Source of the DNA: Bdellovibrionales bacterium GWA2_49_15
GTDB lineage: Bacteria > Bdellovibrionota > Bacteriovoracia > Bacteriovoracales > Bacteriovoracaceae
Reading direction: 5' to 3'
NCBI GenBank assembly: GCA_001769855.1
Contig: MEPP01000011.1
Location: 1 to 64,000 of the forward strand
DNA: 64,000 nucleotides
In this document: piece after piece, positions 25,727 through 35,005 of the stretch
Layout: each line of letters begins with the position of its first letter
How positions within the stretch are numbered: position 1 is the stretch's first letter
Notes under the pieces: generated by a model
What the model was told of the DNA's origin: nothing
Database searches by the model: none
Seen by the model: the letters and a program-made list of their open reading frames with translations, nothing else
Program-made: the position numbers and the translations under genes

Positions 25727-27451
25727 CTATCTTTTTAAATACCTCAGCAAGGCATTCAAACTCATGGTGTTGATTATGTCACTATTTTCCAACCAGCCCC
25801 GCCTGGCCTGGGCCACTCCCAGTTCCATGTTGTGAAGCTGATTTGTACTATGCGCATCAGTGGAGATGGCCAGCTTGACTCCAATTTCTTTTGCTAATTT
25901 ACAATGCTCTCCCTCCAGGTCCAATCGGTCCGGCTGACAGTTAATTTCCAGAAAGCAACCTCTATCTCTGGCGGCGATCATGATTTTTTCCAAATCGAAG
26001 GCGTAAGGCGCCCTTTTGTTGATTAATCTTCCGGTGGGATGGGCCAGAATATTAAAATACCGATTATCCATGGCGCGGATAATCCTTTCCGTCATTTTCT
26101 CCATCGAGAGGTTCAGATTATAGTGAACGGAGCACACGCGCACATCCAGTAATTCTAAAATACTATCAGGCAGATCCAGCTTCCCATCGACCAAAATATC
26201 CACCTCAATTCCCTTCAACAGAGTCATTCCATTTTGCGCTTTATTAAACTGATCAATCTTTCGAATGTGTTTTTCCAAAAGTTTGGCATCCAGCCCATGG
26301 GCAATGGAAACGCGTTTGGAATGTTCTGTGATGGCCAAGTATTCCAGCCCCAGCCGCTTGGCCTCCGCGGCCATGTCTTCCAATGAGTTTTGCCCGTCGC
26401 TGGCGTCCGTGTGAGCATGGAGATCGCCGCGGATGAACTTTTGCTCAACTAATTTTGGAAGCTTCCCGCGCCTTGCCGCCTCGATTTCTCCCAGATCCTC
26501 ACGCAGCTCAGGTTCAATATATCCCAGGCCAAGTTGTTTGTAGATTCTTGCTTCCTCGCTACCGGCCAGCTTTATTTTCCCTTTGAAAATACCATACTCA
26601 TTAATCTTATATCCCTGTTCGAGGGCGATTTTTCGGAGATGGATATTATGCGCCTTGGAACCGGTGAAATAGAGAAGAGCGGCACCAAAAGATTCCTTAT
26701 CCACAACCCTAAGGTCCACTTGGAAATTGGATTTGAGTACGACACTGGCCTTGGTGTCACCCATGGCCCTTACTTCTTGAACTTGATCATAACTTTTAAA
26801 TTGCTCCATCACTTTCAGCGGGGAGGAGCAGCTTACCAGAAGATCCAAATCGCCCACGGTGGTTTTTTTTCGGCGATAACTGCCGGCGACTTCGATCTGC
26901 TCAATCTCCGGGATCTTTTGCAGATGCTCAATCAGTGAAAGGGCCAGGTCATGGGCCTCAATCCATAAGGTGCGCTTGGCTTGATCTGAATGTTTGAAAG
27001 TATCAATATTCTGCAGCAGTTTTTTTTCGCCCTGAACAGTAAATCCCTTGAGCTTTGAAACCTTTCCCTGTCTGGCGGCGCTGACCAGATCATCCAGCGA
27101 ACCAATGTTCAGTTTTTTGTAAAGATATTTTGCTTTTTTAGGGCCTATCCCCGGGATCTCAACCAACTCACTCAATCCCCGCGGAATTTCCTTTTCCAAT
27201 CTTTTGAGAAACTTCAGCTCGCCGGTTTTGACAATTTCCTCAATCTTGCTTGCCAGATCCTTTCCTATCCCCGGAAGCTCGGTTAAATCGCCGTGCTCAC
27301 TTACAAGCTCTGCCACTGGTTTTGTAAAAGAGAAGATGGTTCTTGCGGCATTTCGGTAGGCACGAATGCGAAAGGGATTGGCATTTTCTATGGCCAAAAT
27401 ATCGGCAATGTGTTCAAAGATATGCGCTACATCGGCATTTTGTACTGTCAT
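25727..27451 (-). CDS. polX: DNA polymerase X (PolX) with PHP domain
   Basis: Family X polymerases fill short gaps in base excision repair; bacterial PolX adds a PHP 3'-5' exonuclease domain. The 574-residue protein starts with helix-hairpin-helix DNA-binding segments (ELPGIGKDLASKIEEIVKTG, EIPGIGPKKAKYLYKKL). The nucleotidyltransferase motif is GSYRRKKTTVGDLDLLVS. The PHP domain has GDLHAHTDASDGQNSLEDMA, with further His/Asp/Glu ligands (ITEHSKRVSIAHGLD, ILAHPTGRLIN, ISTDAHSTNQLHNM). It is convergent with mutS2. The N-terminus is family-like (VAHIFEHIADILAIENANPF). Confidence 0.95.
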   Translation of the reverse strand: MTVQNADVAHIFEHIADILAIENANPFRIRAYRNAARTIFSFTKPVAELVSEHGDLTELPGIGKDLASKIEEIVKTGELKFLKRLEKEIPRGLSELVEIPGIGPKKAKYLYKKLNIGSLDDLVSAARQGKVSKLKGFTVQGEKKLLQNIDTFKHSDQAKRTLWIEAHDLALSLIEHLQKIPEIEQIEVAGSYRRKKTTVGDLDLLVSCSSPLKVMEQFKSYDQVQEVRAMGDTKASVVLKSNFQVDLRVVDKESFGAALLYFTGSKAHNIHLRKIALEQGYKINEYGIFKGKIKLAGSEEARIYKQLGLGYIEPELREDLGEIEAARRGKLPKLVEQKFIRGDLHAHTDASDGQNSLEDMAAEAKRLGLEYLAITEHSKRVSIAHGLDAKLLEKHIRKIDQFNKAQNGMTLLKGIEVDILVDGKLDLPDSILELLDVRVCSVHYNLNLSMEKMTERIIRAMDNRYFNILAHPTGRLINKRAPYAFDLEKIMIAARDRGCFLEINCQPDRLDLEGEHCKLAKEIGVKLAISTDAHSTNQLHNMELGVAQARRGWLENSDIINTMSLNALLRYLKR

Positions 27452-27520
27452 TAAAACATTATAATAACTTTTGGAAACTTGAAGTTGACGTTTGTTTTTT
27501 TGACCGGTGATAAGTATCGC

Positions 27521-28117
27521 TTAAAGAAGATCAAAGTACAGCTGACAGGCCTCGGCGAAATTGCTTCCAAAGGAAATCAAGCCATCGGGGTGTCCTGCCA
27601 TGGCGAAGAGTCTGGTTTTTTTGAGTTCGGTTTCATTAAACAATCGTTTTACCTCCATGGCCATTTCAACTGTACCGTAGGAGATATGCGCCTGGGTGGT
27701 CGGGATTTTGTTCACGAGCGATGTCCAAAGGGCGCGATGATGGACGTGGACCACCACCTTAATCTTGGGATCAAAGGCATACAAGAGGGCATGGGTCAGA
27801 GACTCACTTGAGGCCACGATCGGGCCCACACAGGTAACCGAATTTTTTTCCAGAGAAAAATCGATAACCTTGGTGTAGTGCTGGGTTCCCGTCCAATCAT
27901 CATTGCCGGTGCCGGACCCGGAGATTAGAAACTCAAGACCTTCTCCCACCCGCATGCTGATATTTCCAAAGCCAATATCACCCTCATAGGCCCCAATCAG
28001 CTTGAGATCATAGAGCTTCTTGCGCCAGCTATTCATCTCGCTGGCGAGAGCGAAATCTGCAAGATTGGATTTGATCCAATGGGGTCTGAATTTTATGACA
28101 CCTTCGTCAAATGACAT
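27521..28117 (-). CDS. Class II aldolase/adducin-family protein
   Basis: Members are zinc-dependent aldolases or related lyases acting on phosphorylated sugars. The 198-residue product has the Gly-rich region GDIGFGNISMRV and FLISGSGTGN, and the metal-site motif VVVHVHHRALW. A further GHPDGLISFG near the C-terminus could give the third His. The usual Glu is probably in the SSESLTHALLY segment. The substrate cannot be predicted from this. It follows chaN with a 3-base gap, so the two genes are co-transcribed. Confidence 0.85.
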   Translation of the reverse strand: MSFDEGVIKFRPHWIKSNLADFALASEMNSWRKKLYDLKLIGAYEGDIGFGNISMRVGEGLEFLISGSGTGNDDWTGTQHYTKVIDFSLEKNSVTCVGPIVASSESLTHALLYAFDPKIKVVVHVHHRALWTSLVNKIPTTQAHISYGTVEMAMEVKRLFNETELKKTRLFAMAGHPDGLISFGSNFAEACQLYFDLL

Positions 28118-28120
28118 GGT

Positions 28121-29008
28121 CTACTCTTCAGCTGTCCAAATGTAATCGGCCCTCACCCCGTATTTAGGATGAGGCCGAACCTCTTCTCGGCGTTCCTCAG
28201 GCGTTAAATCTTTCAGATTGACCTGAGAGATGGTGACAATTTTTTCCACCCCGCGCGCCTTCAGACGATCGGGAAGGCCACCACCATATTGGGCATGGAA
28301 GTCTCCCACAATGATCACGAGAATGCTGTCGGGATTTTTTCCCATGTAGTTGGAGGCGACGAAGGCCATGGTTTCATCCCAAACACTTTGCGCCTCGAAG
28401 TATCGCGCCACAACCTGGGGAGGAAGCTCATGACCTCCGCCCGTCATGGTGGCCTTAAAACGCTCAAAGTAGAGGGGATTGCCGAGTTTGAAGTCAGGGG
28501 GAATGAGAGCGCGCTCTTCCTCGCTCAGTGAGCTGAGACCGGTTTTTGAAATCTTCGCCGTCAAGGTTCTGGGAGCATTAAGGCCCAAGGTTTCCCCGCC
28601 GTGGTCTCTCGGAAAAAGCACCAGAGGGCGATAGGTGGGAAAATCTCCCGACCAGTTAACACTTTTCAAAAACTGCTCTTCGGGGAGGCCTTCAAACAAA
28701 TATTGATCAATGTAGGCCTGACCGACAAAAGACAGAAATTCCATTCCTACGCTGATCCTGCCTATGCCATTTTGCGCCATGGCCTCTAAAAACAACTCCT
28801 GGTGCTGGTGATGGGATTTGAGGTTGTGAATCTCGCTAATGATAACGACGGTACCGGCCTCTAACTTTTCAATAATTTTCTCGGCGGTAACGGCTTCGAG
28901 CTGATTACCCCCATAGAGCTTCTCTGGTAGTACCTCACCTTGGGCCAGGACCTGATTAGATTTTCCCATAAAAACCAAGACCAGTAGGGACCCTAAAAGA
29001 TAGCGCAT
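28121..29008 (-). CDS. ChaN-family secreted protein
   Basis: The 295-residue protein has a signal peptide (MRYLLGSLLVLVFMGKSNQVLAQ). The core shows the ChaN/DUF399 motif (VVIISEIHNLKSHHQHQELF) and the late VIIVGDFHAQYGGGLPDRLK. ChaN proteins of enteric and other bacteria bind heme in the periplasm or outer membrane, and the family is related to EreA/erythromycin esterase-like folds. It is translated just ahead of the class II aldolase. Heme binding here is inferred from the family and is consistent with the heme cluster a few kilobases away, though they are not in one operon. Confidence 0.85.
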   Translation of the reverse strand: MRYLLGSLLVLVFMGKSNQVLAQGEVLPEKLYGGNQLEAVTAEKIIEKLEAGTVVIISEIHNLKSHHQHQELFLEAMAQNGIGRISVGMEFLSFVGQAYIDQYLFEGLPEEQFLKSVNWSGDFPTYRPLVLFPRDHGGETLGLNAPRTLTAKISKTGLSSLSEEERALIPPDFKLGNPLYFERFKATMTGGGHELPPQVVARYFEAQSVWDETMAFVASNYMGKNPDSILVIIVGDFHAQYGGGLPDRLKARGVEKIVTISQVNLKDLTPEERREEVRPHPKYGVRADYIWTAEE

Positions 29009-29158
29009 AATGCCCTCACTTTTTCCGATTTACTCGAAGGCCATTCAACCTCTTTTACGCTTTATTGAAAAGTAAAAAGCATGGCGCAATGCGCTTTGGC
29101 TTTATATTCGAGAACGGTAGAATCCTTGAAATTTTTTTACAACACTTTGTGAGGCCCT

Positions 29159-29929
29159 ATGGACAAGATTTTGGCAGGTAAACGTGCATTAATACTTGGA
29201 GTCGCCAACGAGCGTTCCATTGCTTGGGGAATAACCAAGGCCTTTAAGGCCTACGGTGCCAGTGTGGCGCTTACTTATTTAAACGATCAGCTAAAAAAAC
29301 GCGTTGAACCTCTCTCCAAAGAAGTTGGTGCGGATTTTATCCATGAAACCGACGTGACGATCGATGAACACTACGGAAAACTGGCGGATCGGGTAAAAAG
29401 CGAGTGGGGAGATTTTGATATTTTGGTGCACTCCCTGGCCTTCGCCAACAAGGATGACCTCCAAGGACGTTTTGTCGCCACCTCGCGGGAAGGTTTCAAG
29501 CTGGCCTGCGATGTCTCGGCCTTTTCCCTGATCGGCCTCTCAAACTGTCTCAAAGGCATGATTCGGCCCGACGGCTCCGTCATGGCCATGACCTATCACG
29601 GTTCAACCAAAGTACTGGAAGGATACAATGTGATGGGTGTTGCCAAGGCGGCCCTAGAGGCCTCGACGCGCTACCTTGCCAATGATTTAGGCCCGGATAA
29701 AATTCGCGTAAACTGCATTTCGGCCGGCCCTATCCGAACCCTGGCCTCATCCGCTGTAAAAAGTGCCAAGACCACTTCTGAGTTTATCGAGCAAAGGGCC
29801 CCGCTCAGACGCAATGTGAGTATTGATGACGTGGCCGGCACCGCCGTCTACCTGGCATCCTCCCTTTCTTCTGCCGTGACAGGACAAGTGATTTACGTGG
29901 ATAGCGGCGTCTCAATCATGGCCATGTAG
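29159..29929 (+). CDS. fabI: Enoyl-ACP reductase FabI
   Basis: FabI performs the last reductive step of fatty-acid elongation with NADH. The 256-residue length is usual. The Rossmann start is LILGVANERSIAWGI, with the FabI-specific loop. The catalytic tyrosine region is MTYHGSTKVLEGYNVMGVAK (Y-x6-K form), and the NAD-binding end is NCISAGPIRTLASSAVKSAK. The start follows ACTTTGTGAGGCCCT, and the stop codon is immediately followed by the ATG of the adenosine deaminase gene, so these two are co-translated. The 150-base region upstream to 29158 should hold the promoter. Confidence 0.97.
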   Translation: MDKILAGKRALILGVANERSIAWGITKAFKAYGASVALTYLNDQLKKRVEPLSKEVGADFIHETDVTIDEHYGKLADRVKSEWGDFDILVHSLAFANKDDLQGRFVATSREGFKLACDVSAFSLIGLSNCLKGMIRPDGSVMAMTYHGSTKVLEGYNVMGVAKAALEASTRYLANDLGPDKIRVNCISAGPIRTLASSAVKSAKTTSEFIEQRAPLRRNVSIDDVAGTAVYLASSLSSAVTGQVIYVDSGVSIMAM

Positions 29930-31003
29930 ATGAGAGCAATTCCCAAAGTTGAATTGCATCGACATCTCGACGGTTCCTTGCGTTTTGAAACAGTTTTCGA
30001 GCGTGGTCAGCGACTGGGAATTTTCAACCATCTTAAAACGAACGGCATGTCCGCCGAGGATTTTAAAAAGATCGTCTGGAACAAAGTTAAAATTCTCTCT
30101 CCCATGGATAACTTGCAGGCGGTTCTTGACAGCTTCTGGTTAACTCAAAAAGTGATGGCCGATCCCACCATTATTGAGCAGGTCGCCTTTGAAAACGTCG
30201 AGGATTGTTATCAGGAAGGAGTGGTTTTGGCGGAGCTGCGCTTCGCTCCCGTTTTTATGGCGGTAGGCAAACAGCTCACCTACGATTCCATCATTCAGTC
30301 CGTCTGCCGGGGAGTTGAAAAGGCCTTGAGAAAATTCCCCATCGAGATCGGGCTTATTTATATCATTCCCCGCGGTCTGGACTTCTTGGAAAATCAGGCC
30401 AGCACTCGTGCCCTGGCCCAGCTTTTACACTGTGACCCCTTGGTAAAAAAACTGGTGGTGGGTGCCGACCTGGCCGATATTGAAATCAAAGAGGAGATGC
30501 CCCGCTTTGTCCCGATGATTAATGAGCTTCGAGAGCTTGGACTGAAAATCACCATTCATAGCGGTGAAGACAGTGATGCCTCTTTCCTGGAGCGTACCTT
30601 CGCTCTCTTTCGCCCGCAAAGAATCGGCCACGGGATTAAGGTGATGGAAGACCCGAAAGTCCTGGCGCAGGCCTTGGAATTGGGAATTCACTTTGAGGTA
30701 TGCCCCACCTCAAATTATCTCACTCGTTGTGTGCCATCTTTGCAGGATCATCCCATTCGGAAAATGATGGAGTCCGGTCTTTCACTTTCCATTAATTCAG
30801 ATGATCCCCATCTCATGAATATTGACTTGGCCCATGAGTACACGATGTTGAAAGACGTGCATAAATTTACGTCGGAAGAATTTCTTGAGGTTAATAAGAA
30901 GGCCTTGAGTGCTTCCTTTCTGCCTGAAGAGCGCAAAAAATATCTGGCGCAAAAATATTTTACTTTCGCCCCAGAAAGTACGGATCGAAGGCCTGGCAGA
31001 TAG
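29930..31003 (+). CDS. Adenosine deaminase-family protein
   Basis: This family deaminates adenosine or related 6-aminopurines, such as aminodeoxyfutalosine. The 357-residue length fits. The zinc site is seen in PKVELHRHLDGSLR; further ligands are in KITIHSGED (His, Glu), RIGHGIKVMEDP (His) and SINSDDPHLM (Asp-Asp). The substrate cannot be told apart from adenosine versus other purines. It starts at the base after the fabI stop codon. The 3' end overlaps the convergent hemN by 44 bases. Confidence 0.9.
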   Translation: MRAIPKVELHRHLDGSLRFETVFERGQRLGIFNHLKTNGMSAEDFKKIVWNKVKILSPMDNLQAVLDSFWLTQKVMADPTIIEQVAFENVEDCYQEGVVLAELRFAPVFMAVGKQLTYDSIIQSVCRGVEKALRKFPIEIGLIYIIPRGLDFLENQASTRALAQLLHCDPLVKKLVVGADLADIEIKEEMPRFVPMINELRELGLKITIHSGEDSDASFLERTFALFRPQRIGHGIKVMEDPKVLAQALELGIHFEVCPTSNYLTRCVPSLQDHPIRKMMESGLSLSINSDDPHLMNIDLAHEYTMLKDVHKFTSEEFLEVNKKALSASFLPEERKKYLAQKYFTFAPESTDRRPGR

Positions 31004-32342
31004 ACTTCATAAAATAGGTCCCGAGCTCGGTTACCTGTAAATTCTCTGTATCGGCCGTGAGGATCTCATGGGCGTGCAGCTGGGCCAGGAGTTCCAGATG
31101 GAGGTTCTTCTCAGTAAAAGTGTACTTGGCTTCGGCTTCATCAACCAGGTTGTTTGGAATAACTTTTTGGCAGATAACTCTTTCAAAAAAACTTCCAAAA
31201 AAACGATCGACCTCAGTTCTCATGCTGGCCCGCTCGGGATGGCCTTCGCTCCCGCCGATTTGTCTTTTATATTGCTCCAGGATGCGCTGATTTTGCCAGT
31301 AGAGGTTTGGGAATGTGGAGATCGCCCCCACGCCCAGACCCAAGAGATAAGGGGTGAGCCGAGGGGAAAAACCTGAAATATTTCTGGATCCTTTACCCTC
31401 TAAGATAGTTTTGGAATCCTGGTGGTTGGGGCGGAGATAATGGCCAAAGCCGATGGCCTGAAAATCACTCTCTTTTAAGGCCGCATCTCCTCTCAAAAAT
31501 AACTGCACCATGGTCTCAGGGGAGTAGGTGGTAAATTGTCCAAAGGCCACCTGGTGTTGTTTTTGCCAGAAGGCCTGGGCCAAGGGGTACAAGGATAAGG
31601 CATGGAAAGGCATTCGCGCTAATTCACCAACCGTGTAGGTCAGACGATCTTGGGTTTGCAGGGGGAGACCATAAATTAAGTCACAGGAAAGAAAATAATT
31701 CTCAATCCTGGAAATATCCTCAACCGCCCGTTCAAGTAAGGAAATATTTTGGGGACGATTCACATTCGCCATGGTCTGAGTGTCAAGATCTTGAATGCCG
31801 AGGATAAAACGCTTGATATTATATTGAGCGAGAATGGTAAGAAACTCCCGCTTTAAGTGGCGGGGATCAAGTTCGATCGTGCCAAAAAAAGTACTGGTAC
31901 TGGGCACTCTGTTAAAAATTCCTTGCAGGAGAAATTCTAAATTTTCAGCGGATAAAAAGTTTGGTGTACCGCCTCCAAAGTAAATTGAGTTCACCGACAG
32001 AGGGCCGAGGCGTTCGAGATAGTAATCCAGCTCGCGCAGAATTGTTTCGATATACGGTTTCTCAACCTGGTGATCTTTGGTGACGGCAATATTGCAACCA
32101 CAAAAGGTACAAAGCTGTTCGCAAAATGGCAGATGCACGTAAAGGTCAATGGGGAGAGGTGATGAACCTTCTCGATTCTCCGGCAACCTGATCTGTTCTG
32201 AGAGCAGTGGTCCCCATGGGCCTTTGCTCTCCGCTCCCTCAAAGGAGACGGACCAATCATGCTGGGACGGGAAATAAGCATATCTCCCACCCGGGCCATG
32301 AAAATTAAGCAAAAGTTTTTTTAAAGTCTTCTCATCCCACAT
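30960..32342 (-). CDS. hemN: Oxygen-independent coproporphyrinogen III oxidase HemN
   Basis: A radical-SAM enzyme converting coproporphyrinogen III to protoporphyrinogen IX without oxygen. The 460-residue product has the HemN-style cluster motif CEQLCTFCGCN (C-x3-C-x2-C-x-C). SIYFGGGTPNFLSAENLEFL and the ILGIQDLDTQTMANVNRPQN stretch follow as in HemN. This is the full-length HemN type, longer than the HemW-like type. It is last in the minus-strand heme operon (hemA, hemC, hemL, kinase, regulator, hemE, hemN), 6 bases after hemE. Confidence 0.93.
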   Translation of the reverse strand: MWDEKTLKKLLLNFHGPGGRYAYFPSQHDWSVSFEGAESKGPWGPLLSEQIRLPENREGSSPLPIDLYVHLPFCEQLCTFCGCNIAVTKDHQVEKPYIETILRELDYYLERLGPLSVNSIYFGGGTPNFLSAENLEFLLQGIFNRVPSTSTFFGTIELDPRHLKREFLTILAQYNIKRFILGIQDLDTQTMANVNRPQNISLLERAVEDISRIENYFLSCDLIYGLPLQTQDRLTYTVGELARMPFHALSLYPLAQAFWQKQHQVAFGQFTTYSPETMVQLFLRGDAALKESDFQAIGFGHYLRPNHQDSKTILEGKGSRNISGFSPRLTPYLLGLGVGAISTFPNLYWQNQRILEQYKRQIGGSEGHPERASMRTEVDRFFGSFFERVICQKVIPNNLVDEAEAKYTFTEKNLHLELLAQLHAHEILTADTENLQVTELGTYFMKSICQAFDPYFLGRK

Positions 32343-32348
32343 TGCGAA

Positions 32349-33386
32349 TTACCGATAGAGAAAATTTTCGTGAATAAATTTTACAGCGTCCCTGACGTTG
32401 CTTTCAGGAGTTCTCTGCATTACGCCATGGCCCAGCCCCATGATCCACTTGTCCGCTCCGCACTTGCTCTCGACGGCGTACTTGAAGATATCCACCAGCT
32501 TTTCCTGCAAAAGTGGCCAAGGGAGAAAGAGGTAGGCAGGGTCAAGATTTCCCTGGATGTAATAGTCTTTGCCCAGTAATGATAAGGCGTCCCTTAAGTT
32601 AACCCGCCAATCGACTCCCAAAACATCGATGGCCGAGCATTCAATGAGCTGAAGATAGTCGAGATGGGTTTGTTTTGAATAATAGATAATTCGGGTGGCC
32701 GGATGTTTTTTCTTGAGCGCCTGGGCAATCCGGCGGATAGAAGGAATACCAAACCGTTTAAAGTCATCTAAAGTTAATTCGCCGGCCGCGGTGTCGAACA
32801 AGCAAACGGCATCGGCTCCGGCGGTTGCCTGCACTGATAATTGCTCAATAATCTCAGGTTCAATTAACTCCAAAAATCGGTCATAGAGACCGGAATAGAG
32901 TCCCTGTTTGGCATTGATCAAACCTCCCGAGTGGGCACCTTCACAGGCATAAGCATAAAGCGTGAAGGGAGCGCCGGTAAAACCGAGCAAGTCCTTGCTG
33001 GCCGGAAGTGCCTTGCGAATGTTTTTTGTCGCCTGGCCCTGAAAGTCGTAGTTAAAACTTTTTTGGAAATGCAATTTTTCTAAATCTTTCGGTGCATGGA
33101 GATGATGAACCAAAGTCGGAGGACCTGACTCATAACTCAGACCCATGCCCAAACGTTCGAGAGGGAAGAGGAGGTCAGAAAATAGGATGGCGGCATCGAA
33201 GTCAAAATCATTAATAGGCCCCATGGTAATCTCGCAGGCGAGATCGGGGTTCTTACACATCTCCATAAAGTTGGAATGTTGTTTAATACCTTGATAGTGG
33301 GAGTGATAGCGACCTGCCTGACGCATAAACCAAACGGGCACACCTTTTTTCCCTTGAACAGTCGGTCGATTTTGAAATAATCCCAT
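32349..33386 (-). CDS. hemE: Uroporphyrinogen decarboxylase HemE
   Basis: Decarboxylates the four acetate side chains of uroporphyrinogen III. The 345-residue length is usual. The family motifs are PVWFMRQAGRYHSHYQ (PxWxMRQAGR), ILFSDLLFPLERLGM, GFTGAPFTLYAYACEG and CLFDTAAGEL. The C-terminal IMGLGHGVMQRTPESN (GHG) fits. It lies between the response-regulator gene (11 bases) and hemN (6 bases) in the heme operon. Confidence 0.97.
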   Translation of the reverse strand: MGLFQNRPTVQGKKGVPVWFMRQAGRYHSHYQGIKQHSNFMEMCKNPDLACEITMGPINDFDFDAAILFSDLLFPLERLGMGLSYESGPPTLVHHLHAPKDLEKLHFQKSFNYDFQGQATKNIRKALPASKDLLGFTGAPFTLYAYACEGAHSGGLINAKQGLYSGLYDRFLELIEPEIIEQLSVQATAGADAVCLFDTAAGELTLDDFKRFGIPSIRRIAQALKKKHPATRIIYYSKQTHLDYLQLIECSAIDVLGVDWRVNLRDALSLLGKDYYIQGNLDPAYLFLPWPLLQEKLVDIFKYAVESKCGADKWIMGLGHGVMQRTPESNVRDAVKFIHENFLYR

Positions 33387-33397
33387 ATGCTTCCTCT

Positions 33398-34087
33398 TTA
33401 GTTGTTGATGACTAATTTATAACCAATCCCGCGCACACTTAAAATTTCCAAACTTTTATGGGGGTCTGATTCGCACCAGCGTCGCAGCTTAACCATATAA
33501 TTGTCCACCGTGCGAGATGAGGGAAAGGCTTCGGCCCCCCAAACCTCATCAATGATGGCATCCCGTTCGAAGACAATGTTACGATTTTTATAGAGAAGAC
33601 CTAAGATAGCGCATTCTTTTTGGGTTAACGGAATGATATTGCCCTGGGCATCTTGGACCTCGTAGCGATCAAACCAAATCTTAAGAGGGCCATGCTGAAT
33701 GAGCCCTTTGAACTCCTGAAATTTTTGATTTTGCTCAAGGATGCGGGTCAGACGCAAAATTAATTCCTTGAGGGCAAAAGGTTTGGTGATGTAATCCTGA
33801 GCGCCAAGCTCCAGCCCCTCTAGCCTGATTTCCGGTGCATTCTGGGCGGAAAGAAAGAGGAGAACGAAATCTTTTCTCTGGCGTCGAAGCTCCCTCGCCA
33901 AGTCCAGGCCGCTTTGATCAGGTAGTCCAATATCCATAAGAACGACTTCGGGGGGAGTTTGGGAAAAGAGCTTCTTGGCCTCAGTCGCAGTACGTGCCCA
34001 ATTGCAAGGATGTCCGGAACTTTGAAGGAATTCCTTCAACGTTGCTCCCAGATTGTCTTCATCTTCTACTAGTAAAATTTTCCCCAC
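33398..34087 (-). CDS. OmpR-family response regulator in the heme operon
   Basis: The 229-residue protein begins with a receiver domain: LLVEDEDNLGATL for the acidic pair, VVLMDIGLPDQSG with the phospho-acceptor Asp, FLSAQ and ITKPFALKEL with the Lys. The C-terminal domain is a winged helix (LTQKECAILGLLYKNRN, PSSRTVDNYMVKLRRW, VRGIGYKLV). It follows the sensor kinase gene by 20 bases and precedes hemE, so it forms a two-component system inside the heme operon, perhaps controlling heme synthesis or the operon itself. Confidence 0.93.
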   Translation of the reverse strand: MGKILLVEDEDNLGATLKEFLQSSGHPCNWARTATEAKKLFSQTPPEVVLMDIGLPDQSGLDLARELRRQRKDFVLLFLSAQNAPEIRLEGLELGAQDYITKPFALKELILRLTRILEQNQKFQEFKGLIQHGPLKIWFDRYEVQDAQGNIIPLTQKECAILGLLYKNRNIVFERDAIIDEVWGAEAFPSSRTVDNYMVKLRRWCESDPHKSLEILSVRGIGYKLVINN

Positions 34088-34107
34088 CGAGATCTTCCTC
34101 TTTTAAG

Positions 34108-35001
34108 CTATTGGCTGGGTGCTGTGGTCTTTATCAACGCAATTTGAATTGTAAATGGATTTTTGGTGAGCATCTTAAATTCGCCTTGCATATGTTTAAC
34201 CAGTTTTTTTGTTAGATAGAGTCCAATGCCTGAACCTCGCTTGGAATTGTGTCGATAAAAAAGAGTCGCAATCTGATTCGTATCCCCTAGGAAATTCCCC
34301 CGATCCCGATAGGTCAGAAAGGTCCATTTTTCATCCGAGGTAAAAGTGATTACCACATCCTTCTCAGGTGAATGTTGGCGGGTGTTCTCAAAGAGGTTCC
34401 GAAGGATGAGTTCAATCCCGAATTCATCGCCTAAGGCCCAAACCTCATGATCGTGCTGCACTTGAATATTAAGTTCGTAACCCCATTCTTTTTCAATTTT
34501 TTTCAGCAATGATAATAAATTGATGGCCCGACGATCGAGACTGCCGGTGCGCTCCAGCCTTGAGAGTTGGATGATTTTATCCAGCTGATTTTCTAAATTC
34601 TTACTATCCTGCACCAGCCTTTCCAGCGGTCGAATTACGGCTCCCCATTTTTGCGACTCTTCCTTGCTCACTCCCGACAATTTCATTCCCACCACTTCAG
34701 ACTGAAGACGAATAGAGGCCAAGGGAGTTTTTAGCTCATGGGTGATTGAAGAAAAGAAATCCTGCAGGTCCTTTGCCTTTTTGAGACCTCTCAAATAAAA
34801 AACCAAGAGGGCACCGGAGATTGAAAACAGGGTAAGAAAGAAAAAAGTTCCTTCCCAGGTAATCATTCTTACGAAGTTGGCGGGAATCGGGCCACCGGAA
34901 TTAACACTCATGAAGAGATGAATCCACCAGCCGCCGAGGAGTATCAGGATAAAGGCCCAGAAGAGCGAGAGGGCCAAAACAAATCGTGAGTTATCTCTCA
35001 T
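34108..35001 (-). CDS. Sensor histidine kinase in the heme operon
   Basis: From ATG 35001 the protein has about 297 residues (16 further codons are open upstream, but would overlap hemL). Two membrane segments are present (FVLALSLFWAFILILLGGWW and FFFLTLFSISGALLVFYLRG) around a short periplasmic loop of about 30 residues, too small for a usual sensor domain. The DHp box is FFSSITHELKTPLASIRLQS. The ATPase part has RNLFENTRQHSP (N box) and GSGIGLYLTKKLV (G box). It pairs with the downstream regulator at 33398-34087. With so small a loop it may sense membrane state or a partner protein. Confidence 0.92.
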   Translation of the reverse strand: MRDNSRFVLALSLFWAFILILLGGWWIHLFMSVNSGGPIPANFVRMITWEGTFFFLTLFSISGALLVFYLRGLKKAKDLQDFFSSITHELKTPLASIRLQSEVVGMKLSGVSKEESQKWGAVIRPLERLVQDSKNLENQLDKIIQLSRLERTGSLDRRAINLLSLLKKIEKEWGYELNIQVQHDHEVWALGDEFGIELILRNLFENTRQHSPEKDVVITFTSDEKWTFLTYRDRGNFLGDTNQIATLFYRHNSKRGSGIGLYLTKKLVKHMQGEFKMLTKNPFTIQIALIKTTAPSQ

Positions 35002-35005
35002 GATC